From Ectocarpus siliculosus (taxonomy: Eukaryota; Sar; Phaeophyceae; Ectocarpales; Ectocarpaceae): DNA of 64,000 nt. The translations under genes were made by a program, and so were the position numbers. The DNA lies in contig FN648462.1 of NCBI GenBank assembly GCA_000310025.1, positions 99,563 through 163,562 of the forward strand, given 5' to 3'. Under the pieces are notes generated by a model. The model was not told the origin of the DNA. It saw only the letters and a program-made list of their open reading frames with translations, and did no database searches. Within the stretch, counting starts at the first letter, position 1. Each line of letters starts with the position of its first letter. This document shows positions 10,311-21,168 of this stretch, in pieces.

Positions 10311-12663
10311 CTGGATGGTGGTGGTGTTGTTGGGTAGAAATAGGGTATGAGTGCACCGAAAAACGCTGCAAGCTAGGTTCAAAGGGTGTGACAGCAGTAG
10401 GGGTTGCAAAAAGAGAGCACGCCGGGTTTCATTTTGGGTGTTGCGCACGAAGCCCCGGACATCAACTGAAATAATGTTTTCGGCTCTCAACCTGTTTCTC
10501 TGCAGCTATGCCTGCCTCTGTTAGGCATTGGTTCCTGGGTGACCCGTCGAAAACGGGTGCCAAAGAGCGCACCAACGCGCTGATCATCGCCATACATACG
10601 CAGCGGTCACGACAGCCTCACGAGATACCTAACCCAAGCACGACCTATCTAACAAGCGCCAGACGAGAGTCTCTCAATGTGTCAATGTTGCGGCAGGTCT
10701 CTGTTTTTTTTTGGGCTGGCTCTCCACGTGTGGCCTGTCGGACGAAACGTACGTACGTGTCACAGAGAGGTATGCCCACGGTAGAGCATGTACCAGCGTA
10801 CCAGCCCCAACCATGAGAGCCTACCTATGCTATGTACGCCGTATTGTTCTTTCCCTCTTTAGCGGCCACGACAGTGGGCAGGGTCGTTCTGCATTGAACG
10901 CGCACACAAGCCTGAAACGCAAAAGAAGGAATTCGAAACCTGGAAAAACAAAACGAAAAGCTACCTGTCGATCTTTCTTTGCTCGACATAAAAAAAAAAA
11001 GAAAAGAAGAGTCGCAAGCGCAATCTTTAGTCTCAGTGGACTACAAGTTCATCTGACGAGCCCCCGAGACTGATTTCGAAACAAAACACAAAAATACATA
11101 GCAAGAACGACGACAAACCACAAGCTGCTGTCTAGGAATAGCTACAACAACGGGAGCCGCACGCAGCAGAAGCGCCCTCTCCACACCCATCACCACGCAA
11201 GTGCGATGCGGTTGCTCTGCTGATCTGTACCCCTAACCCGCGGTGACGCGGTGGCTATTCGTTCGAGCATACAACACACGTGCAAAGAACAAATGAGGCG
11301 TGCACACGCGAAACCCTCCCCCCCCCCAGCCATGATCCCACACGCTTCCGCCCAGCCCGGCACCAACATGAGCAGTGCACAGACGCGGGGCCGAGAGCCG
11401 GTCGCTCGAAGAGGGCAGAGGGGGCGCGCACAAGATGCAAGATCAGCGTTCATGTGCGCGCCGCATACGGGTGGTGACGTGTCCTTTGTCCATTTTCTAA
11501 TTTCTAACGTTTCATTCTTCGTTCCCTTTCCTCTCTCTCTCACCGATTCATCCGCATGGGCAGACGCGATTCCCGCTCCGGTATCAGCCATGACTTGTAG
11601 CGAGGTGTATGGGCGATCGTATGCAGTGTTGTTTGGAGGAGAGGGACGGGCTTGTGTGGCGCGGAAGGAGGACAAGCTGTTCGAGAACTAAAAACTTTTG
11701 GATGAGATCTCCGAGTGACGAGGAAAGAAAAACGGAGATCCTCTTCGGAGATCCTCTTCGGTTAGGCCGCACTGTCGACCGTCCACGGGAGTCCGCAACG
11801 GCAGAGACGGCGATGCATTAGTGGGCAACCCGAGGCAGCGAGACAAGAGGGGAGCGCCTGTTCCCCGATACGATGTCTTTGGCGTCGACAATCGAGGTTC
11901 GTGCAGCCGGTGCCGCGGGGAACGGGTGCTTCGCGACGTCTAGGCCCGGAGGAGGGCTGATCAGGGCCGGGACAGCTGTGCTCCAGGGAGCGCGGCCCAT
12001 GGTGTGGGCGTTGAAGGACGAGCACGAGGGACGCAACTGCAGGTCGGCTGCTCTCCAACTGCTTGTGTCCACTTTTGTGGCGCCCCCGTGAGGGCGACCT
12101 GCTTTTTGGCGTGCAATGACCCTGCTCACCCCGGTCACAGCAGTAAACGGCACAACAAGCGTTGATGTATGGTGCACAGCAGTGTTCATGTTTTACCGTG
12201 GGACGAAAAATGTTCATGTTTCCTGAGGCGCGGCGTTTGTTCCTGTTGGCCATGTTTGATTTGTGACCAGCAGTGTGTGACCTCGCAGCAACGCATGGAA
12301 CACGTGGGTGTCGATGCCGGAGAGAATAGACTCGATGCTTCCTGTTTAAAGTTGCAATTTTGTTTCCTCCTCCTCCTCCTCCTCCTCCTCCTCCTCCTCC
12401 CCACGTACTGCCGTGTGGTTGGAGGCAAGGGCACCAGCCCCCGCCTCTGTGGTACTGCTGTCGTACTGGTGATTGGCCGGGTGTGTACATAAACGCGTCG
12501 TTTTCGGGGACGCGCTGCTGCACGAAATCCCTTTCGTTTCGTGTGTCGATACGCCCGGCCTGGCGGCCCTGTGTCCTTTGTCCTGCACGAAGAAATCTGC
12601 CGGGTGTTGGCATGGGCATTGACCTTCCGTCTCGAATTTTTTCATGTTCGTTGTATGCAGGTC
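10311..12663. other. Intergenic region between divergent GPDH and SMYD genes
   Basis: Lies upstream of both the minus-strand dehydrogenase and the plus-strand SET gene. I see no exon chain. A (CTC)n run is at 12366-12401, and a doubled CGGAGATCCTCTT unit is near 11737-11760. Core promoters for both genes should be here, but I cannot point to defined elements. Confidence 0.5.
12366..12401. repeat. (CTC)n microsatellite
   Basis: An uninterrupted CTC/GAG trinucleotide run of about 36 bases. It makes poly-Glu and poly-Leu open frames that I do not regard as genes. Confidence 0.95.
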
Positions 12664-12990
12664 GCCCCGGTGGTCTAGTTGGTATCCTCGAAACCTTCTA
12701 GAGGTCAGGTCAGGGGTTCGAATCCCGGCGTAAGCGAGTTTTTCTTGCAAAGTGAGTTTTTCTCTCGCTTCCGCTTCTGGCCTAGTGGATAGCGCTAGTT
12801 CGTGTGTACACAGAGGGAAGAGAGTGCTGAACTCTTCTCTCATTAAAAATTGAAGGCAAAGTACCGCAGGAGGGGAGGGTAGAGAGAGGCTCTTCTGTGT
12901 GACCACGGGTTGGAGTAAACGGCACTAGTGCTGTGAGCGCTGATTTGAAGTGAAGAAAAAAAAGGAAAAAAGAAAAAAGAAAAAAAAAAA
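12664..12990 (+). mobile_element. tRNA-derived SINE, copy S1
   Basis: It starts GCCCCGGTGGTCTAGTTGG (box A-like) and has GGGGTTCGAATCCCGGCG (box B). A second box A-like motif, TGGCCTAGTGGATAGCGC, follows at about 12778. A shared body (ACACAGAGGGAAGAGAGTGC, AAGGCAAAGTACCGCAGGA, ACCACGGGTTGGAGT) leads to TTGAAGTGAAG and an A-rich tail ending at 12990. Two more copies, at 35457 and 44784, match along the full length, which shows this is a retroposon and not a tRNA gene. The anticodon region does not fold as a functional tRNA. A (TC)n tract follows. Confidence 0.88.
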
Positions 12991-13005
12991 TCCGCCAAGA
13001 ATAGC

Positions 13006-13008
<3 letters not shown>

Positions 13009-13047
<39 letters not shown>
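13009..13047. repeat. (TC)n microsatellite
   Basis: About 39 bases of pure TC just after the S1 A-rich tail and 77 bases before the SMYD start codon, so it may lie in the 5' leader or core promoter. Confidence 0.95.
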
Positions 13048-13050
<3 letters not shown>

Positions 13051-13123
13051 ATAATGTGCGTGTAACATTGAGTCCCCCTCCCTCGACCCCTCCCTCGATC
13101 TCGGCTTCTTTCCGTCGCCTCCG

Positions 13124-16100
13124 ATGGCCGTCAACGATGCCGCCGCTCTGGACACCGAACCAAACCGCAGGCGCTGTCTGCAGCCCTCCCACCTGTCACC
13201 CAGACTCGTGCCCGAGGCGACACCACAAGGAGGGACGTCTCCGCCTCACCCTCGCAGCTGCGCCAAGTGCCTAAGATCAGTCCTGTGCTCTCGGTGCATC
13301 ACCGCGGCCGACTCAGCTGAGGTTGGTGGTGATGGTGGTGGGTGCTCTCACGGAAGCCTGGAGTGTGATGCCCTGGTGCGTCTGTCGGCTTTGCAACGCG
13401 AGCAGCCGGACCTGGCCAGCTCCCTGCTGGGTGGCAGCACGGTTTACCTCAGGTGGGCGGCCCTCTTGGCTTGGTTTGTTTTTTCTGAACATCGACCTCG
13501 CTTCCCGACTGGCCAATTCAATTTCGAAATTACAACGTCACCCTGCGTGGGGGACGGGGGGGGGGGGTGTACTCATAGTCGTGCACGCCGTAGTCGTTTG
13601 ACCACTGACCGCATCCCTACAAAGCCGGGACGGAGCAGCGTCGGGTTATCACCGGACCAGGCTGTAGTACATACAACACCAAGCGCGAAGCGCCGTGAGG
13701 TATTCGGCGAGTCGCATGAAGGGTGCTCTGCATCCTGCTAAGGGTGTTCGGCATCTTGTGCTTACTTCCTTGCGTACGGATGACAGCTTCGAATGACTTA
13801 ATTCATGTTATGGTGCTTTCACTTCCAAGAGACAGTTGTAAGCATGTTGTAACTGCGTCGAGGGTGCTTGACCATTTTAACACAAGTTGGTGCGATCATC
13901 CCCTTCGTGCGGAGTGAGCGTTCTCGACGCCGCACGTTACACACGTTATAATCCAATCGACAACCATTATGGTTACCGCAAAAACAGAACAAGGAAGAAA
14001 GAAGAGGTAACCTGGTTGTCGAGATCATGAAGCGATCGGCTTGTTTTACAACGTCGTTGCCAAGCGACGAAAACCCGGCGGGACGGAAAAAAACAAAAAT
14101 CGCAAAAATGTTTAGCCTTGGTTAAGGAACAGTATACACGTCTCAAATGGATCACCACACACAACGGCAGGCGCTTCGACGTGGCAGGTTTGTAGCAATG
14201 CGCTTCGGGCGCAGTTTGGGATATTTCCGGCCACTGTTTCCTGGCGACAACCGCATCATATAATGATCCTCTACCTTCCGGCAATCGCCAATCCTACAAC
14301 AGCGCCCCTTCCGCGTAGAACGCCCCAAACCCGCATGCCAGCGGCACTGGTCTAGGCGTCGTGCTGCTTCTGGCGAACGGTGTATTAGTGGCGAAAAAGA
14401 AATCTTCTGGGCAGGTGTGTCTGTGTCGTCCATGCTGTGCTCACCTTCTCGGACACTCCTCGATCCCGGCAGGCTTCTTTTGCAGCTGCTCGCCATGCGC
14501 TCGAGGGAGCTCGGAACGAACTCAACTGCAGGGTCGGCGGCGGCTCGGGCGGGGGATGCGACGGTGAGTAGACAGCACCGGACGGTAGCTCGTGTTGCGG
14601 GTCGTGTTTGGATTCGGAGTTCGTGCTTGTTTCAAGTTTAGACCGGCGGCGGCATATCCGTATCGGTGTCAATTTTCCTGTTCTTTTTTGTCGAATACGA
14701 GCAAGATCGTTGGTGGTGCCCCGGCTCGAGCCACAACCAGCACACCGACACCCTGCCAACCCTTTGACTTATTTATGACCCCCCAAAAGCTATCGCCAAC
14801 ATCACCAGGCGTACCTTAGCGACATGGACGATCTCGAAGACCACCTGGACGACCTCCTCGACGGTGGCGAGATGGAGGCTAGGATGGGAAACACAATTGG
14901 AGCCGCTAGGCTGGTGGCGCCGGCGGCTTGGAAGGCGAACCAGGACGTCTGCTCCGAGTTTCTCGGGAAGCTGTAAGGAAACTCCGAGGGGTGATAAAGA
15001 AAGCTTGCCATCATCACCAACCAACCACGTGTTTAGTAAACCAAGCATTGAGACGCCTCCGGTTGAGTCGTGCCGCACATGTGCGCCGCGGGAGGTTTCG
15101 ATGCGTCCAGTTATTTGCAGAAGATGACGGCCGATCGACGGCACCGTCGCTCTCGTATTTCCTCGGGACATCGGCGGTTCTCGAGACCGTCGCTTTCAAC
15201 AAACAAAATAGAAATGAGACTCTCGACCGCGAAGCGCGTTCAAAATGCCCCGATACATTTGCATTGCACCACACCTATTTCGGCCGATATGGGCGTACGT
15301 TAGTTTGTTGTTTCCATTGTTTGTCTAGGGATGCATGCTCCCACGTCGCTACGGGTAGCACTTGTACAAAAAGCCTATCCCATGCTTCCCCCAATGGTCA
15401 AACGCCCGAGGCAACCTCCCCCCCCCCCCCCCCAGGAGGCGGCTCGTGCTATGCCTCCCGGAACCCCCTCTCCTGTCCCGCCCAAAACGTGGAAAATACC
15501 TGGGCCCCCGTTATGCCCCGCCCTTGCGACCAACAATTGCCAAGATGAGCGCTCATCCTGCGGCGTCTGCTCCCTCGAACTGCTCGTGGAGCAGGGAACA
15601 CCCCCCCCTCCCCTCAAGCTTTCCCATCCCCACGTTCGCAGGGCACCCCTTCCCGCCCGAAACGGACCCCTCCGACAACGAACTCCCTGCACATCCTTAG
15701 GTACTGCAACTCCATGACGATCGGGAAAGCGGGGTTTTCCGCGCCTCTCGCCGGGTGGGGTTACTGGAGCGGGATCCGGGGCTGCCTGTACTCGGACTTC
15801 GGGGTGGGCCTGTACCCGGCGGGCGCCATGTTCAACCACTCGTGTCGGCCCAACTGCTCGTGGCGCACCAACCGCTCCGGGGAGCTGTGCGTGGTTGCCG
15901 TGGAGGACGTTCCTGCCGGCTCCCAGCTGTTCATCTCGTAAGGGGCGGTACATGTACCGAGTTTTCGTTGTGAGGAGGGGGGCGTGAGTTTTGGGATGTG
16001 GTCGGGTTTTTAGTCAGTTTATGGGCTGTAGGATTGGTTGTGAGGGGGGGGGGGAAGAGGCGGGTGTAACATGGGTGCGAGAGGACGCTCCGAAGGAGAG

Positions 16101-18830
16101 GGAGGGTATTGTGTTTTGACCTCGGGGAGCTGTCCTAGGGATGGAACATAGAAAAATAGAGCCCTCCTGCTGCCCACACAACGAGTCTCTTGATTGTGCT
16201 GCCCTGTCTCGATTTTCTCTGCCCTGATGTCTCTCTCAGCGTCTCGCCACCATTCTCCAATGCCGGTTGTTTGCGGCGGGTTGAACTCCACCTTCACCAC
16301 AGATTCTCTCCCTCGCTGTGCCCCCCCGCCCCCCCCCCCCCTTCTGTCGTAACCTTGCCTTCGTGTCCCCTGCGGACAACACACCCACACGTAAAATGCA
16401 AACGTATAGCTACGTGGACATCTTGCAGCCTTGGCCGGTGAGGCAAGACCTCCTCCGCTGCCACTTTTTCTTCGAGTGCGCCTGCCCGCGGTGCTGCCGC
16501 AGTCCCCCCGCGCCGCCAAGGAGAGCGGTCCGAAGCGCCAGGAGCAAGACGGGAGGCAGTGGTAGCGATACGGCGGACCCTTGCAGCGGGGGTGGTTATT
16601 CCAGTGACACGATCTACGGAGAGAGTCGCGACAGGGAGGAGATGGTTTCCGGGGCGTGGGTCTGCCCCAAGAGAGCGTGCTGCGGCAACGGGAGAGTGCT
16701 ACCGCCGTTGTCGACGGCAGGGAGAGGCGGTGCTGCCGGTGGCGAGGCACAGCTTGAAGTAAGGCCGCATGGATGGGGGGCGCAGCAGGCGCGCTGCCGA
16801 TGCGTAGACTGCGGGGGCGTTACGGGGGAAGCGTACTTCGACCGATGGACGGAGCTGCTGCGGGCGAAACAGACGGCGGCGGACGACGACTTGGCGGGCG
16901 GGAGGGTGCGGGAGGGGAGAAGGAAGCTCGCCGACCTGCAGGTGAAATGGGTCCCGTCAGGAGAGAAGAGAGAGAGGGGGAGGGAGGGAGGGAGAGTGAG
17001 AGTGAGTGAGACCGAGTGAGACCGAGTGAGACCGAGAGAGACGGAGAGAGACGGAGAGAGATAGAGAGAGGGAGACAGGGGGAGAGGGAGACAGAGAGAG
17101 ATACACACACAGACAGAAACAGACGGGAAAAGAGAGAGGAGAGACAGAGAGAGGCAGAGGGAGAGAAAGCGAGGGGATAGGAAAGAGAAAGAGCCAGGTT
17201 GAAGACTCAGGGGTTCAAGGAAAAGCCCTTCCCCCCGGTAGTCCATGCAGTTGATAGCCTCGAAAGCATCCCAGCGGCTAGGTTAGCAGTTCGAGTTTCG
17301 GAGAGTGTGAGTCAGGCTGAGTTCTTTCCCGCCTACTGACCTTACCACCAGCTGCATGCGTTCGCAAAGAATCGTGGAGAGAAGAAAAATTGGCGACTCA
17401 CTCTTCTAGCGTTGAACAACTGTTGTCCGTGTAGCCCCCACAGATCGGAGCTCTCCAGTTTAGGAGGCAAGAGCAGCGGGGGACGAATGTGAAAGGGTTT
17501 GTGCAGTGCCTTCTTGACGACCAGTGGACGGGATCACCCGAAAGGGGGTACTGCACGTAAAACTAGTTCTCGTGTGTGTGTTGCGGCGGCGCCATCACCT
17601 GGTTCTCTCATTACGAAACCCTCACAAGACTCAGGGTTTGATTGGTGCGGAGGGTGGTCGTACTGCAGCCCTCCTTTCACTCGCCATCTTCGCCGTACAC
17701 ACGGAACGAGACGGCCCGCTGGTGCGAGGAGGGGCCACGATTTGGCGACCACGCTGCTGTTGTTGCTCTTTACGAAACCCTCCCTTCCTTTCTTCCTTCC
17801 TTCCCCCTCCCTTTTACCTTCCTCCGGTCCACAACTCCCGCGGTAGGTCTTGTGCGAGAGGCGCCTCTCGCCCCACAACTCCTTCTCCCTGGGGGTGCAC
17901 TGCCGACTGTCCTTGGCCGCAGCCGTCGACAGGGACTGGCCGACGACCATCGCGCACGCGGAGCGTGCGCTGGGCTGCATGCGGAGAATCGCCTCTGAGA
18001 TCGAAGGAGGAGGAGGAGGAGGAGGAGGAGGAGGAGGATTGTCGGCCGGGGCGATCGATAGAGGCACGTGCGTCGGCGAGGAGGGTGGTGATGGTATTCG
18101 TGGCGGACGTGGAAGTGATGACAACCGTGGTGGTGGTGGTCGCGTCAGCAAGCGCAGAAGGGGCGGCGGTGACGAGAGGGACGGTGGCAGTTTCACGACT
18201 GCTGTGGTGTCTTCGGAATGCCCTCTCCTTGCTACCGCGGTGAGTGCGCGCGTGCGTGATATTCGTCTTGTTTGTGGCACCGACCGCCCTTACGGGGTGG
18301 CCGATCGTGTGACGCCATTTTTCGTGGGACCAACGATATGGAGGGGGTTATTGTAGTGTGCGTGAGCTCTTCAGAATTATTGCAGGAGGCGTCCAGCTGA
18401 GCTCCCTAGGCACGCACGTCCACTGCCGGTTTCAATTCTTCAACCCACAAACAGGAACACCCAAATACGTGGCATGTGCGTGTTTGCACAGTAGTACTTG
18501 AGAGTGTTTTGCAAGTGTTCCGCAGACGCGCGGAAGAATCACCCCCCTCCTCCTAATCGAAAGAGACCCAATTGCCAGCCATCAAGATCCTACCACGGGC
18601 AAACACCGTTAGCGATCCCGTACGTGCTCTTGATACTGCGGATCGTCCGTTCTGATTGACTCCAGATTTGGGAGGCGATCCTCGTGGAGGTGCTGGACCG
18701 CGTGCTCCCCTTAGCAGGGCGACACTGCGAGACAGAACTACACAGGGCGAGGGTCGCTTTCGCCGAGCGGGTGGTTGGCGTGCTGGGGTTGCGTCGCAGC
18801 AGCCTTGTGACCCTGCCTGGTGAATCATGA
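13124..18830 (+). CDS. SMYD-like SET-domain protein with TPR-like C-terminus, 6 exons
   Basis: SMYD proteins are lysine methyltransferases with a SET domain split by a MYND zinc finger. Exons: 13124-13452, 14820-14972, 15701-15937, 16410-16941, 17847-18239 and 18666-18830. Phases agree throughout and give 602 residues. A Cys-rich, reduced MYND-like patch has C46, C49, C55, C58, C74, H76 and C81. The SET core follows with NSMTIG (164-169) and NHSC (206-209). The post-SET zinc site is FECACPRC (261-268). A second Cys-rich stretch in exon 4 has CPKRACCGNG and CRCVDCGG. Exon 5 reads LSPHNSFSLGVHCRLS, typical of the helical C-terminal region, then an 11-Gly run coded by (GGA)n. The N-terminal S-sequence of SET before the zinc patch is not seen. 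Either an upstream exon is missing from the model or the protein is shortened. Substrate unknown; activity is family inference. Confidence 0.82.
13548..14032 (+). repeat. G-tract dispersed repeat, long copy R5
   Basis: Second long copy of the R3 family in the same orientation. It has a G-run at about 13548-13567, then ACTCATAGTCGTGCACGCCG, TCACCGGACCAGGCTG, GTGAGGTATTCGGCGAGTCG and CATCTTGTGCTTACTTCC, ending GGTAACCTGGTTGTCGAGA. It lies in intron 1 of the SMYD gene, about 95 bases after the exon 1 donor. Confidence 0.85.
16980..17180 (+). repeat. GA-rich minisatellite in SMYD intron 4
   Basis: Repeated GTGAGACCGA units merge into GAGAGAGACG and then GA-rich sequence. It lies directly after the exon 4 donor (16942). 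Several open frames through it are compositional only. Confidence 0.85.
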
Positions 18831-21168
18831 GCGAGGCTCTTAACCTTGCGCAGGAAGACCTTCACATGCATCCCGTACGTATGGATGCCTCCGTACCGCT
18901 CTTACTCTTTGTCTGTGTCTTAGCCTTTTCGAAACGGCGCCTTTGACATCAACCTTGGACACGCGTTTTTACATTTCGGCCGTAGCACGCACGTTCACGC
19001 CGAAGAACTGATTTGGTATCGGTCCTACCGCCGCTTGGTCGTATTCTCTTTGAGTCAGATCTGCATGGTCTGCAAGGTTCCAGTAAGCGTCGCGGCTTTT
19101 GCGGAGTAGGAGAAGACCTTGGTGGGATTAGGATACGCCAGGTTTGTTTTCGTTTGGAGGCATTTTTGGAGTCCCACCGCGGAAGGCTCGTGTGTAGATC
19201 TTACATTTTTTTTTTTTGAGGCTCGATTTCTTCACTCCTGGGTTCTCAAGTACGGGCGCGTTCTGTATGCCCTATGAAGGACACACTTTCCCACGGCTGT
19301 TCTGCCCTTCCCTTCGCGGCTAACTTGTCAACGGCGTATGGCTACAAACGTCACCGAACACGATGCGGCAGCAGCAGTATTTAGTGGTGTCCACAGAGAG
19401 AGATGGCGAAAAACTATCTTGCTTCTAGTGTGCTGCCATGCTTCCCCCCTGTCAGTTTCATTGCCCTCGAATGTTGTCTTGCACCATAGGCTAACCCGGG
19501 CCGGTCCCAACTTTCGTCGCACAACAAGAAACTATCTACTCTTTTTTTTGAGCCACAACGAATCCAAAATAGTCTGACATAGCTTTAAGGAAAAAATAAA
19601 TACACGCACAGAAAGACTACCCATTCGAGATATACCCACAGTCGAACGGGATGTGGTGGAGTCTAACATAGATTATTAGCAATGAATCCTAAGCGTCAGC
19701 GAACACTACGTGTACCTGTGTTCCAAAAATAGTACAATGTCGACTTGAACAATAAACATTCCAAGTTCCAAATGGAGACTGGGATCCCCGGCTCTCGTCT
19801 ACAGCAGTCTGCTGTAGAGTCTAGAGGCAAGCAATTTCATCTCATTTCTCAGTCTCATCGGACTTCTGCACCACTCCGACAGCAGAGCCGGGGTCATTGC
19901 CCACCTTGTTCGACCTTGTTTGATTGTGTTGCCATACCGCTACCTCTGTTGCCCGTAGTTTGTCTGTTGCCCTCAGTTTTGTGACATTACCAACAAGCAT
20001 ACCCACGAGGTAGTCCGTTGGGGGGCGAACGCTATATGTGCTATGTACGTACGAGGTATGTACGAAAAGCAGCACCCGACTAACACCTTGCAAGAATAGC
20101 CATCTTCATGTACGCTACACCATGATACGGAGAATCGGGTGTACAGCAGTGTACAGACAGGGATGCAACCACAAACGCGTGGAGGAGATTTGGTTGTGCT
20201 GCTGCTGCTGCTGCTGCTGCTACCAGGCTAAATACCAAAATCTGCAACCTGGAAGCTTCCACATCGGTTATACTGTCGATCGAGTGGTCGGCGACACTGA
20301 CTTGCCGACTCGCCGAATCGTCACACTTCAGAATAATATCCAAGCCGCAGGAAGATTCGGGTAGCTGTAGCTGTAATTCTCTCTCTCTCCTTCTCGATAC
20401 CGTCTCAAAATGCCACCAAGTGGCCAGAGCAGCAGAAATTGTGAGGCGGCCGCTACCAAGTTATGTTTTCGGCATATCGAAGACTTTTCGTTCGAAGATA
20501 CATTGTAGCGACTTTCAGATGACGCTTCGCATCGTGGAATCGTGGGTCGTGGGTCGTGGAACTCCACATGACACGCGTCTTCATTGGTCCAAAAATGACA
20601 AAAATGACAGTCTCTTACAGTAGTCCCTTTATTTCCGCCGCGTTTCGCGGGGCACAAATCAGTCAGTGAGTCAGTGCCTCTGTCCCCTGCTGTATGCCTC
20701 GGCAAGCCTACTTCACCGCTGTTCTGCGGTTCTGCAGCAACACACACACACGCGACGGATCTTGAGGCAACGAAGAGGGCTCGGAAGCTTGGTTTAGGAT
20801 CGTGGGAGAGAGAAAGCGCGCATGCGACGCAGAGAAGAAATCCCAATATTTCTTTGATGCAGCCCACGTTCGTTCTCCCCTGAGACTGCTGACAAGATAT
20901 TATCCTGACAAGATTTTAAAGAATAATATTTGTAATCCGAGAATCATCACTTTTGAGAAAAGAAACCCTACTTCGGGAGAAGCACGAGGAAAAGTTGACG
21001 TATCCGTACATGCGGCAGCCGTTCCCGTTTAGGGGGTCATGAGGACTCCTTTTTCAAAATCTTGTTCTCCCTCCTCACTCACTCTCTCTTGTTCTCCTCT
21101 CTCCTCCCTTTTCTTCCTCTCCCCGGCGGCCACGCGCAACAAACAGCTGTGTGCCCACTGCCCCCAAG
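18831..21168. other. Intergenic region between SMYD and NRT2-A
   Basis: No exon chain was recognised. A (CTG)n run is at 20197-20221. The last 150 bases before the NRT2-A first exon are pyrimidine-rich and probably contain its promoter or leader. Confidence 0.5.
20197..20221. repeat. (CTG)n microsatellite
   Basis: Eight uninterrupted TGC/CTG units in intergenic DNA. Confidence 0.95.

Noticed and set aside
12663-12735. Possible functional tRNA gene with box A and box B
   Set aside because: The same head recurs at two other sites with the same long body and A tail, and the anticodon arm does not fold properly, so it is a SINE head.
12346-12906. 186-residue minus-strand frame with a Glu run
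   Set aside because: The frame runs through the (CTC)n repeat and the SINE; no family motif.
16614-17246. Leu/Ser-rich minus-strand frame
   Set aside because: Compositional shadow of the GA-rich intronic minisatellite and of SMYD exon 4.
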